NCBI GenBank assembly: GCA_030626085.1
Contig: DAOUPQ010000105.1
Span: forward strand, 1-6,606
Length of the DNA: 6,606 nt
DNA from: Flavobacteriia bacterium
GTDB lineage: Bacteria; Bacteroidota; Bacteroidia; Flavobacteriales; Flavobacteriaceae
Direction: 5' to 3'
Part shown: positions 1 through 6,234 of the stretch, in pieces
Position numbering within the stretch: position 1 is the stretch's first letter
Layout: the number at the start of each line of letters is the position of its first letter
Translations under genes and position numbers: made by a program
Notes under the pieces: generated by a model
The model's database searches: none
The model's input: only the letters and a program-made list of their open reading frames with translations
Told to the model about the DNA's origin: nothing

Positions 1-99
1 CAAAATACGCCAGGCACTTCCGTAATCATTCATTTTATTAAAAAAAAGGTTACGACATTTTTGCACAATTTCATCATATTGTTTTGAGGTCTTATTCAT
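1..99 (-). CDS. DUF1599 family protein, N-terminal 33 codons (partial)
   Basis: Reading the minus strand from the ATG at 99-97 gives an open frame of exactly 33 codons to the window edge. It begins MNKTSKQYDEIVQKC and reaches NDYGSAWRIL at the edge. This matches my memory of the conserved start of Bacteroidota DUF1599 proteins (also called nucleotide modification associated domain 1), in which a segment like NDYGxAWR is a hallmark. The family has been linked by comparative genomics to nucleotide or base modification and salvage, but its biochemical role is not established to my knowledge. The gene is too short here to be judged intact. It is divergent from the LOG gene across a 129-bp spacer, and neighbourhoods with DUF1599 near folP and cdaA are familiar in this phylum. 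The family call rests on recall of the motif, not on a profile search. Confidence 0.75.
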   Translation of the reverse strand, partial: MNKTSKQYDEIVQKCRNLFFNKMNDYGSAWRIL

Positions 100-172
100 A
101 AAAATGGTTAAATTATTGAATTCAGTTAAAAATTTAAAGTCGAAACGAATTTATAAAAAACTTATCAATTAA

Positions 173-180
173 TATCTTTG
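173..180 (+). promoter_or_regulatory. Bacteroidota -7 box for the LOG-folP-lipoprotein-cdaA cluster
   Basis: TATCTTTG is an exact match to the Bacteroidota -7 consensus TAnnTTTG. The -33 element is weak: TTTA at 150-153, 19 nt upstream, stands where TTG or TTTG is expected. The predicted start of transcription is near 187, giving a leader of about 40 nt to the ATG at 229. No other exact plus-strand match was seen in the spacer. Confidence 0.55.
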
Positions 181-195
181 CTTTGTTTATTTTTA

Positions 196-203
196 CAAAT
201 ATA
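196..203 (-). promoter_or_regulatory. Possible -7 box for the DUF1599 gene
   Basis: Read on the minus strand this is TATATTTG, an exact TAnnTTTG match. No TTG lies at the proper -33 distance; the nearest, TTTG at 218-215, is only 11 nt away. The predicted transcript would have a leader of about 90 nt before the ATG at 99. The missing -33 element keeps the confidence low. Confidence 0.35.
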
Positions 204-228
204 TTGATAAGTATCAAAACATCTTACT

Positions 229-813
229 ATGAATAGAATTGCTGTATTTTGTGGCTCGAGTATTGGTTTTAATTCTGTTTATGCAAAAGATGCAAAAAGT
301 TTAGGAAATTATTTTGCGAAAAATAATATTGGTTTGGTATATGGTGGTGGGAAAATTGGTATGATGGGTGTTATAGCAGATGCCATTTTAGACAATAATG
401 GAGAAGTAATAGGTGTTATTCCTGATTTACTGCGTCATGAAGAAGTGGCTCATAAAACAATAACACAAATGATCATCACTAAAAAAATGTCGAAGAGAAA
501 AGTTAAAATCAGTAAAATGGTAGATGGTTATATTGCGCTCGCAGGTGGTTTTGGTACCTTAGATGAGATCTATGAAGCTTTAACCCTCGGGCAATTAGGC
601 ATTGAAAACAAACCTGTAGGCATGTTAAACACCAATGGATATTTTGATTATAGTTTAAAACAACTCGATGTTATGGTAAGTGAAGGTTTTTTAAAACAAA
701 GCAATAGAGATATGCTTTTGGTTAGTGATTCTATACCTGAGTTAATTAACAAAATGGTTAATTATAAAGCTCCAAAATTGAGTAAAGTTGTTAATACAGT
801 TGCAAGTAAATAG
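229..813 (+). CDS. LOG-family (TIGR00730) nucleotide phosphoribohydrolase
   Basis: The 194-aa product is a full-length member of the LOG (Lonely Guy) family, Rossmann-fold enzymes that cleave a nucleoside 5'-monophosphate into free base and ribose 5-phosphate. Plant and some bacterial members activate cytokinins, but bacterial members often act on ordinary nucleotides, so the substrate is open. Visible motifs are the N-terminal strand IAVFCGSS (4-11), the glycine-rich loop YGGGKIGMMG (38-47), the basic segment SKRK (88-91) with Arg90 at the catalytic arginine position, and GGFGTLDE (106-113) with Glu113 as the conserved acid. The usual PGG of that motif reads AGG here (Ala105). No signal peptide or membrane segment is present, so it is cytoplasmic. 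The ATG at 229 fits the family N-terminus. It is the first gene of the rightward cluster; its stop is 8 nt before folP. Confidence 0.9.
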   Translation: MNRIAVFCGSSIGFNSVYAKDAKSLGNYFAKNNIGLVYGGGKIGMMGVIADAILDNNGEVIGVIPDLLRHEEVAHKTITQMIITKKMSKRKVKISKMVDGYIALAGGFGTLDEIYEALTLGQLGIENKPVGMLNTNGYFDYSLKQLDVMVSEGFLKQSNRDMLLVSDSIPELINKMVNYKAPKLSKVVNTVASK

Positions 814-821
814 ATTACAAA

Positions 822-1655
822 ATGAAGACAATCAACTGTAAAGGAAATTTAATTGATCTCAATAAGCCAAAAGTGATGGGAATCTTAAATCTAACACCCG
901 ACTCTTTTTACGATGGCGGAAAATACAGATCAGAAAGATCAATATTACTTCAAGTTGAAAAAATGATTGTTGAAGGTGCAACATTTATTGATATTGGTGC
1001 TTATTCTTCCCGTCCCGGTGCTAAAGATCTAAATGAAAATGAAGAATTAAATCGCATTTCTCAAACTTTAGAATTTATTTTAAAGAATTTTCCTGATATC
1101 TTTATCTCAATAGATACTTTTAGAAGTAAAGTTGCAAAAACTTGTGTTGAAATTGGGGCTTGTATGATCAATGATATATCGGGAGGAAATTTAGATAAAA
1201 ACATGTTTGAAACCATTGCTAAATTACAAGTTCCATACGTATTAATGCATATGCCCGGTACACCGCAAACCATGCAAAAATTAACTGATTATGAAGATAT
1301 TATAAAAGATATTATTTATTATTTTTCAAAAAAAATCAATCAATTAAATGTTTTGGGCGTAAATGATATCATATTAGATGTAGGTTTTGGATTTGGCAAA
1401 ACACTTGATCAAAACTATGAGCTATTGCAAAAACTTAAATTATTTAAATCATTTGATCTTCCGTTATTAACGGGAATTTCAAGAAAATCTATGATCTATA
1501 AATTACTCAATATCACAGCAGATGAAGCTTTAAATGCAACGAGTGTTACTAATACTATTGCACTGTTAAATGGTAGTAATATCCTGAGAGTTCACGATGT
1601 TAAAGAAGCTGTTGAAACTATTAAAATTGTTTCTAAAACCTATGAGATATCTTAA
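822..1655 (+). CDS. folP: Dihydropteroate synthase
   Basis: FolP condenses 6-hydroxymethyl-7,8-dihydropterin diphosphate with p-aminobenzoate to give dihydropteroate in folate synthesis, and is the sulfonamide target. The 277-aa length is normal for a single-domain TIM-barrel enzyme. Signatures in order: MGILNLTPDSFYDGG (19-33), the pABA loop region DIGAYSSRPGA (57-67), SIDTFRS (96-102), NDISGG (117-122), MHMPGTPQ (142-149), DVGFGFGK (186-193, with Asp186 as the pterin-binding acid), GISRKSM (218-224), and the C-terminal RVHDV (256-260). All key residues are present and there is no insertion of the kind seen in mobile Sul enzymes, so this is the chromosomal gene. The ATG at 822 gives the expected short N-terminal extension. 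Its 3' end overlaps the lipoprotein start by 14 nt in another frame, which suggests translational coupling. Confidence 0.97.
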   Translation: MKTINCKGNLIDLNKPKVMGILNLTPDSFYDGGKYRSERSILLQVEKMIVEGATFIDIGAYSSRPGAKDLNENEELNRISQTLEFILKNFPDIFISIDTFRSKVAKTCVEIGACMINDISGGNLDKNMFETIAKLQVPYVLMHMPGTPQTMQKLTDYEDIIKDIIYYFSKKINQLNVLGVNDIILDVGFGFGKTLDQNYELLQKLKLFKSFDLPLLTGISRKSMIYKLLNITADEALNATSVTNTIALLNGSNILRVHDVKEAVETIKIVSKTYEIS

Positions 1656-2310
1656 AATATTTATCCTGCTAATTTTAGTTGCAAGTTGTAATAAAAAAGA
1701 AATTCAATTGCCCAAAATTGGTGTCGAAGGCTTAATTGACATTCAAAACAATTCAAGTATTTGGATGTTTTTTAATGTAATAGAAAATGATACAATCGCT
1801 ATTTTAAATAAAAATAATAAAATAAGCAATACTCATTTAATTTTTAATATTGACAAACGTTTACCACTGAGAGAGATTATGCCAAAACTCCATGAGCTTC
1901 AAGAAAAATTAAAAGAAGATTCTCCTCATGAAACAGGAGATATGAACAATTATTTTAGTTATGCGGATACACTCTCAAAGACTTTTTCTCAACTTGATTT
2001 TACCAACACTAATTATATTTTTACCCAAGAAGCTTATAAAAATGTCATTTCTGAAATTAATAAAGAAAAAAACATAGATCCAGTATTACTTCACTTTAGC
2101 AAGGAATCTATCAAAATAGATCATAAAAAAACCAAAGATTTCATTAAAGAACTCAAAACTACAATATCTATTGATTCACTAAGTAATAGAACAGTACTTT
2201 TAACATTTGATCAAAATCTCTCTTATAATAAATATTTAACGGTTAAAACCAAACTTTTTGCCGGAGGTTTTAATATTGAAAATTCTGAATATATTTTTAG
2301 TGAAGAATAA
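1642..2310 (+). CDS. Lipoprotein with ExbD/TolR-like C-terminal domain, upstream of cdaA
   Basis: This 222-aa protein starts with a clear type II signal peptide: Arg2 and Lys5, a hydrophobic run (6-13), then the lipobox VASC with Cys16 (codon 1687-1689) as the predicted lipidated residue. An ATG in the same frame at 1597 would add 15 residues before the signal sequence and lies deep within folP, so 1642 is preferred. After the cysteine comes NKKE, a poor match to the acidic surface-export signal of Bacteroidota lipoproteins, so a periplasm-facing anchor is my guess. Residues 147-222 follow the layout of an ExbD/TolR periplasmic domain: a strand (PVLLHF), a helix (165-171), a second strand with an Asp (TVLLTFDQNLSY), a helix, and a last strand. 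No transmembrane helix exists beyond the signal peptide. Its exact function is unknown. Its position between folP and cdaA suggests a link with c-di-AMP synthesis or envelope status, which is inference. Confidence 0.8.
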   Translation: MRYLKIFILLILVASCNKKEIQLPKIGVEGLIDIQNNSSIWMFFNVIENDTIAILNKNNKISNTHLIFNIDKRLPLREIMPKLHELQEKLKEDSPHETGDMNNYFSYADTLSKTFSQLDFTNTNYIFTQEAYKNVISEINKEKNIDPVLLHFSKESIKIDHKKTKDFIKELKTTISIDSLSNRTVLLTFDQNLSYNKYLTVKTKLFAGGFNIENSEYIFSEE

Positions 2311-2338
2311 TTATTACATTTACAAAAACTAGACCAAT

Positions 2339-3124
2339 TTGGATTCACTTGATTTCTTACATCCCGGTTTTTTAGATATTCTTGATATAGTTTTAGTAGC
2401 TGTATTACTTTTTTACATATACAAATTAATTAGAGGAACTGCCGCTTTCAATATTTTTATAGGTATTGCTATCATCTATTTGATATGGAAACTTACTCTG
2501 GCCTTAAAAATGGAACTCTTAAGTGATATTTTAGGAAAATTCTTAGGTGGTGGGTTTATAGCACTGATCATTGTTTTTCAACAAGAAATTAGAAAATTCT
2601 TATTAATGCTCGGTTCAACAAACTTTGCCAAAAAAGGGTTTTTAAAAAATTTAAGATTTTTTAAATCCGAATTGAGCACAACTTCAAATGATATTGAAGA
2701 AATTATAACTTTTTGTGATGAAATGTCTAAGATCAAAACAGGCGTATTGATTGTTTTAGGAAGGAATAACAGTTTAGAATTTGTTAAAATCACAGGTGAT
2801 TCACAAAATATTGAAGTCAATAAATCAATTTTAAATAGTATTTTTTATAAAAACAGCCCTTTACACGATGGCGCCATTACCATTGAAGATAATCACATAA
2901 CAGCTACACGAGTTATTTTACCCATCGATAATTCTTTAGAAATACCCTCACATTTTGGTTTACGCCATAGAGCTGCCTTAGGTATTTCAGTTAGATCAGA
3001 TGCTCTAGCTATAGTAGTTTCTGAGGAAACCGGTCAGATTTCATATGTAAACAATGGTGTTTTTGTATTATTTGAAGACTCCGATGATCTGATTGAAATC
3101 ATTAAAGAAGATCTACGATTTTAA
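2339..3124 (+). CDS. cdaA: CdaA-type diadenylate cyclase
   Basis: CdaA joins two ATP molecules into cyclic di-AMP, a second messenger that in studied bacteria governs potassium and osmolyte balance and wall integrity. The 261-aa protein has the family layout: three N-terminal membrane helices (about 13-30, 34-53, 68-82) and a cytoplasmic DAC domain (about 110-250). Catalytic motifs are intact: SPLHDGA (173-179, Asp177-Gly178-Ala179) and GLRHRAA (207-213, Arg209-His210-Arg211), followed by SDALAIVVSEETG (220-232). The start is TTG at 2339: an in-frame TAG sits at 2330-2332, only two non-start codons lie between, and the first internal ATG is codon 58, which would delete most of the membrane anchor. 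There is no Shine-Dalgarno sequence. It is the last gene of the cluster, 28 nt after the lipoprotein. No cdaR or glmM neighbour, as in Firmicutes, is present. Confidence 0.95.
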   Translation: MDSLDFLHPGFLDILDIVLVAVLLFYIYKLIRGTAAFNIFIGIAIIYLIWKLTLALKMELLSDILGKFLGGGFIALIIVFQQEIRKFLLMLGSTNFAKKGFLKNLRFFKSELSTTSNDIEEIITFCDEMSKIKTGVLIVLGRNNSLEFVKITGDSQNIEVNKSILNSIFYKNSPLHDGAITIEDNHITATRVILPIDNSLEIPSHFGLRHRAALGISVRSDALAIVVSEETGQISYVNNGVFVLFEDSDDLIEIIKEDLRF

Positions 3125-3150
3125 CTCACATTCTTTTTGAATAATATGGG

Positions 3151-4926
3151 TTAACCTGCTTTCTTTTGCAAAAACTGAATCGTATATAATTTACTGTAAT
3201 AACCATTTTTTGATAATAATTGTTTGTGTGTGCCTTGCTCAACAATCTTACCATCATCCATCACAATAATTTTGTCGGCTTTTTTAACCGTTGCTAATCT
3301 GTGGGCAATAATAATGGATGTTTGATTTTTGGTTATTTTTTCAGTGGCATTCTGAATTAATATTTCAGAATAAGTATCAACCGAAGAAGTTGCTTCATCT
3401 AAAATTAATACACTTGGTTTACTCACTGAAGCCCTTAAAAATGCAATTAATTGTCTTTGCCCTACCGATAGCATTACCCCTCTTTCCTTCACATTATAAT
3501 TATAATTATTGGGTAAAGACATAATAAAATCATCAATACCAATTTCTTTTGCAGCTTTTTTTACATCATTTAATGAAATTGTTGGATCTTTTAAAGTAAT
3601 ATTATTAAAGATCGTATCCGAAAATAAGAAAACATCCTGTAAAACAACAGCTATATGGTTTCTCAATTCATGTAAATTATAATCGGCAATTGGTATATCA
3701 TCAATTTTAATCTGTCCTATTTTAATATCGTAAAACCTGTTTAATAAATTAATAATTGTTGATTTTCCGGCTCCGGTTGCTCCAACAATTGCAACAGTTT
3801 CTCCGGGTTTTACATTAAAAGAAATTCCTTTGATAACCTCTTCTTCTTTTACATAACTAAAATGAACATTGTCAAATTCAATTCTGCCTTTAAAAGTCCC
3901 TGAAATAACTTTCCCATTATCAACTTCCGTTTCATTAGTATCTATAATTTTAAAAACTCTATCAGCAGCTACCATACCCATTTGCAAAGTATTAAATTTA
4001 TCAGCTATTTGTCTTAATGGTCTAAATAACATGTTGTTCATCATAATAAAACTGATGATTTCTCCGACTGTAACCGAACTACTTAATGCTGCTTGTAAAC
4101 CTCCGTACCATACAACTAAACCTATCGCAATGGAAGGTAAAATTTCAGCAACAGGGAAAAATATTGAATTATACCAAACCGTTTTTACCCAAGCATTTTT
4201 ATGTTTTTCATTTATTCGTTTAAAATTTCCATACTCAATTTTTTCGCGAACAAATAACTGAACGATCTTCATACCTGTGATTCGCTCTTGAACAAAAGTA
4301 TTTAAATTGGCAACTTCTGTTCTAACTTCCTGAAATGCTGACTTCATGGCTTTTTGAAAAATTTTAGTCGCATAGATCAAAAAAGGTAAAATTGCAAAAA
4401 CAATTAATGCCAAACGCCAATTGATCCAAAGCATTACACCAGAAATAACCAACATTTTAAGTATATCACTTATAATAATAAACAAACCCTGACCAAAAAT
4501 ACTTGCAATTGTTTCGATATCAGAAACTACTCTTGTTACCAATTTTCCTACAGCCTGAGTATTAAAATATTTCATTTTAAAATGTAACAAATGATTGAAT
4601 AACATTATTCTGATATCCTTAATAATATTTTGCCCTAACCAATTAGCAAAATAAATAAATATCAATTGAAAAATTACTTCAATAATTAATACGATTAACA
4701 TCAAAATAATATAATTCAATAATTGTTGGGCATTTTTATTTGTTATATAATCATCAATTATTATTTGTAAAAGTATTGGTCTTATTGCAGCAAAAATAGC
4801 GAGAAGGATAACAGAAATTATTGAAATTATAAATTGAAAATGATAATTCTTTACAAAAGACATCAATCTTCTAAATACTTGTATATCAAAAACTTTTCCT
4901 GATAATTTTTTATCTTCTTTAGACAT
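3151..4926 (-). CDS. MsbA-like ABC exporter (fused membrane and ATPase domains)
   Basis: The 591-aa half-transporter has an N-terminal six-helix exporter domain (hydrophobic stretches near 32-56, 72-94, 148-167, 171-188, 252-277 and 286-300) followed by an ATPase domain from about residue 348. ATPase motifs: Walker A GATGAGKST (382-390), Q-loop Gln430, signature LSVGQ (486-490, Val for the usual Gly), Walker B VLILDE (506-511) with catalytic Glu511, D-loop SSVD (514-517), and switch His542. With a complete active site it should work as a homodimer in the inner membrane, moving lipids, drugs or another amphipathic substrate; the substrate cannot be told from sequence. I chose the ATG at 4926. 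A TTG at 4935, directly after the truA stop and in the same frame, would add three residues. It probably shares a transcript with truA, and it converges on cdaA. Confidence 0.93.
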   Translation of the reverse strand: MSKEDKKLSGKVFDIQVFRRLMSFVKNYHFQFIISIISVILLAIFAAIRPILLQIIIDDYITNKNAQQLLNYIILMLIVLIIEVIFQLIFIYFANWLGQNIIKDIRIMLFNHLLHFKMKYFNTQAVGKLVTRVVSDIETIASIFGQGLFIIISDILKMLVISGVMLWINWRLALIVFAILPFLIYATKIFQKAMKSAFQEVRTEVANLNTFVQERITGMKIVQLFVREKIEYGNFKRINEKHKNAWVKTVWYNSIFFPVAEILPSIAIGLVVWYGGLQAALSSSVTVGEIISFIMMNNMLFRPLRQIADKFNTLQMGMVAADRVFKIIDTNETEVDNGKVISGTFKGRIEFDNVHFSYVKEEEVIKGISFNVKPGETVAIVGATGAGKSTIINLLNRFYDIKIGQIKIDDIPIADYNLHELRNHIAVVLQDVFLFSDTIFNNITLKDPTISLNDVKKAAKEIGIDDFIMSLPNNYNYNVKERGVMLSVGQRQLIAFLRASVSKPSVLILDEATSSVDTYSEILIQNATEKITKNQTSIIIAHRLATVKKADKIIVMDDGKIVEQGTHKQLLSKNGYYSKLYTIQFLQKKAG

Positions 4927-4935
4927 TGATCTCAA

Positions 4936-5679
4936 TCATTTTTTAATTATAAAAGGGTATTCAACTTTTGTTAAAAATAATCCTTTTGCTTTAGCAGAAG
5001 CTCCTGCTTTACTTCTATTTTTACTCTCAATAATCAATTTAAATTCTTCAATTGTTTTATTACCCAAACCAACATCCAGTAAGGTTCCAACAATTGCACG
5101 CACCATATTTCTCAAAAAACGATTTGCAGTAATATAAAAGATCAACAGATTATCTTCTTTTTTCCAAATAGCATTTGAAATTTTGCAATCATATGTTTTA
5201 ACATCACTATTTGATCTGGAAAAACCCTTAAAATTAGTGTAATTATTTAGTTCTCTTGCAGCTTTATTCATCAAAGAAATATCAATTTTTTTTGAATGTA
5301 TTTGCCAAGTTGAATCCAATAAAAAAGGGGTTTTTCCTAAATAAATTCTGTATTCATAACTTCTTGATGTCGCATCAAATCGGGCATGTGCATTTTCATC
5401 AACCAAAAAAAAATGGCGTATAGCTATATCTTCCGGTAAAAATGAATTTATTTTATATAAAAAATCATCATCAAGTTCATTATTTATATCAAAATGAGCA
5501 AAAAATTGTTCAGCATGAACACTGGTATCTGTTCTACCACAGCCCATAATTGCAATTTTTTGTCTTAATAATATTGAAAATGAATTTTCTAAAACTTCTT
5601 GTACAGAAATAGCGTTTGGCTGATTTTGCCATCCATGATATTCTTTTCCGTTGTATGAAAGTTCAATAAAATATCTCAA
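4936..5679 (-). CDS. truA: tRNA pseudouridine(38-40) synthase TruA
   Basis: TruA isomerises uridines at positions 38-40 of the tRNA anticodon arm. The 247-aa length is normal. Motifs: RYFIELSYNGKEYHGWQ (2-18), the catalytic loop GCGRTDTSVHA (46-56) with Asp51, SRSYEYRIY (105-113) with the conserved Tyr108, FLRNMVRAIVGTLLDVG (188-204), and the C-terminal AKGLFLTKVEYP (231-242). The catalytic loop has Ser53 where Gly is more usual (GRTDxGVHA). The start is TTG at 5679-5677: reading upstream there is no ATG or GTG before an in-frame TAA at 5751-5749, and the family N-terminus begins right here. It ends in a TGA next to the ABC gene in the same frame. A -7 box about 22 nt upstream implies a very short leader. 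Confidence 0.96.
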   Translation of the reverse strand: MRYFIELSYNGKEYHGWQNQPNAISVQEVLENSFSILLRQKIAIMGCGRTDTSVHAEQFFAHFDINNELDDDFLYKINSFLPEDIAIRHFFLVDENAHARFDATSRSYEYRIYLGKTPFLLDSTWQIHSKKIDISLMNKAARELNNYTNFKGFSRSNSDVKTYDCKISNAIWKKEDNLLIFYITANRFLRNMVRAIVGTLLDVGLGNKTIEEFKLIIESKNRSKAGASAKAKGLFLTKVEYPFIIKK

Positions 5680-5685
5680 AAAATG

Positions 5686-5693
5686 TACTTTTG
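5686..5693 (+). promoter_or_regulatory. Possible -7 box for the metallophosphoesterase gene
   Basis: TACTTTTG matches TAnnTTTG exactly. It sits 43 nt before the ATG at 5737, which predicts a leader of roughly 37 nt. No good -33 TTG is seen at the proper distance; that region lies inside the truA start. Confidence 0.4.
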
Positions 5694-5701
5694 TTTGATA
5701 A

Positions 5702-5709
5702 CAAAGATA
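5702..5709 (-). promoter_or_regulatory. -7 box for truA and the ABC exporter
   Basis: Read on the minus strand this is TATCTTTG, the same octamer found ahead of the LOG gene and an exact TAnnTTTG match. The predicted transcript start is near 5695, giving a leader of about 15 nt before the truA TTG. The -33 position carries no TTG. Confidence 0.45.
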
Positions 5710-5736
5710 AACTTTAATAATAATTTGATAATTTTT

Positions 5737-6234
5737 ATGAAAAAAATCTTACTATTATCTGATACACATAGCTTTATGGATGATAAAATGCTAAATTATT
5801 GCCGTCAAGCGGATGAAGTTTGGCATGCAGGAGATATTGGTAACATTAAAATTACCGATAAAATTAAGAACATTACAAAATTGCGTGCCGTATATGGTAA
5901 TATTGATGATTTTACTATTAGAAATGATTTCTTACTTGATCAGAGATTTACATTAGAAAATGTAAAAGTGTGGATGACACATATTGGAGGTTATCCCAAC
6001 AGATATGATTATAGAATAAAAAATGAAATTAAAAATAATCCTCCTGATCTATTTATATCAGGTCATTCGCATATCTTAAAAGTTCAATTCGATAAAAAAT
6101 TAAACTTATTACATATGAACCCCGGAGCTTCAGGTAAATATGGAGTTCATAATATCAGGACAATGCTTAGGTTTGAAATAGACAATAGTGATATTAGAAA
6201 GTTAGAAATTATTGAGTTAGAAAAAAGAATTTAG
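5737..6234 (+). CDS. YfcE/MJ0936-type metallophosphoesterase
   Basis: This 165-aa cytoplasmic protein is a small calcineurin-like phosphodiesterase. All metal-binding motifs are present in order: SDTH (8-11; Asp9, His11), HAGDIG (30-35; Asp33), YGNID (53-57; Asn55), THIGGYP (81-87; His82), and GHSH (109-112; His110, His112), followed by NPGASG (128-133). Such enzymes bind two divalent metals and hydrolyse phosphodiesters in vitro, but natural substrates are mostly unknown. A link to c-di-AMP turnover is not supported: known c-di-AMP phosphodiesterases are of DHH or HD type. The ATG at 5737 puts the DxH motif at residue 9, as is usual. An upstream ATG at 5683 would add 18 atypical residues and would overlap the likely promoter. 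It diverges from truA, and its stop overlaps the histidine kinase stop. Confidence 0.92.
   Translation: MKKILLLSDTHSFMDDKMLNYCRQADEVWHAGDIGNIKITDKIKNITKLRAVYGNIDDFTIRNDFLLDQRFTLENVKVWMTHIGGYPNRYDYRIKNEIKNNPPDLFISGHSHILKVQFDKKLNLLHMNPGASGKYGVHNIRTMLRFEIDNSDIRKLEIIELEKRI

Larger units (their letters stand above)
161..211. repeat. Perfect 9-bp inverted repeat flanking divergent -7 boxes
   Basis: CTTATCAAT at 161-169 is the exact reverse complement of ATTGATAAG at 203-211, with 33 bp between the arms. The dyad centre (186) lies almost on the midpoint of the two opposed -7 boxes (188). That position would suit an operator for a dimeric regulator or a looping site, but in DNA this AT-rich chance matches are common, so a regulatory role is only inferred. 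Confidence 0.4.

Noticed and set aside
1597..1641. A longer start for the lipoprotein, adding a Leu/Lys-rich 15-residue stretch
   Set aside because: The stretch is the folP 3' coding sequence read in another frame. The start at 1642 gives a textbook lipoprotein signal peptide.
822..1655. A sulfonamide-resistance type folP
   Set aside because: There is no insertion like that of mobile Sul proteins, and the neighbourhood and composition are chromosomal.
3164..3173. TTTTGCAAAA palindrome
   Set aside because: It lies in the exporter coding sequence and is simple AT-rich self-complementarity without a T tract or supporting context.
3457..3471. LSVGQ instead of LSGGQ in the ABC signature
   Set aside because: I recall the Val form as common among Bacteroidota exporters; the catalytic Glu and switch His are intact, so it is not a defect.
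3869..4261. 130-codon open frame on the strand opposite the ABC exporter
   Set aside because: It lies entirely within a well-supported gene, has no recognisable domain, and is expected in AT-rich DNA read antisense.
4960..5000. AKA in place of APA in the TruA C-terminal motif
   Set aside because: As I recall, E. coli TruA also has AKA at this position, so it is normal variation.
5683..5736. A longer start for the metallophosphoesterase
   Set aside because: It adds 18 residues without family precedent and overlaps the likely promoter; the ATG at 5737 places the DxH motif normally.
5737..6234. The metallophosphoesterase as a c-di-AMP hydrolase partner of CdaA
   Set aside because: Known c-di-AMP hydrolases belong to DHH-DHHA1 or HD families, and this gene is not in the cdaA cluster.
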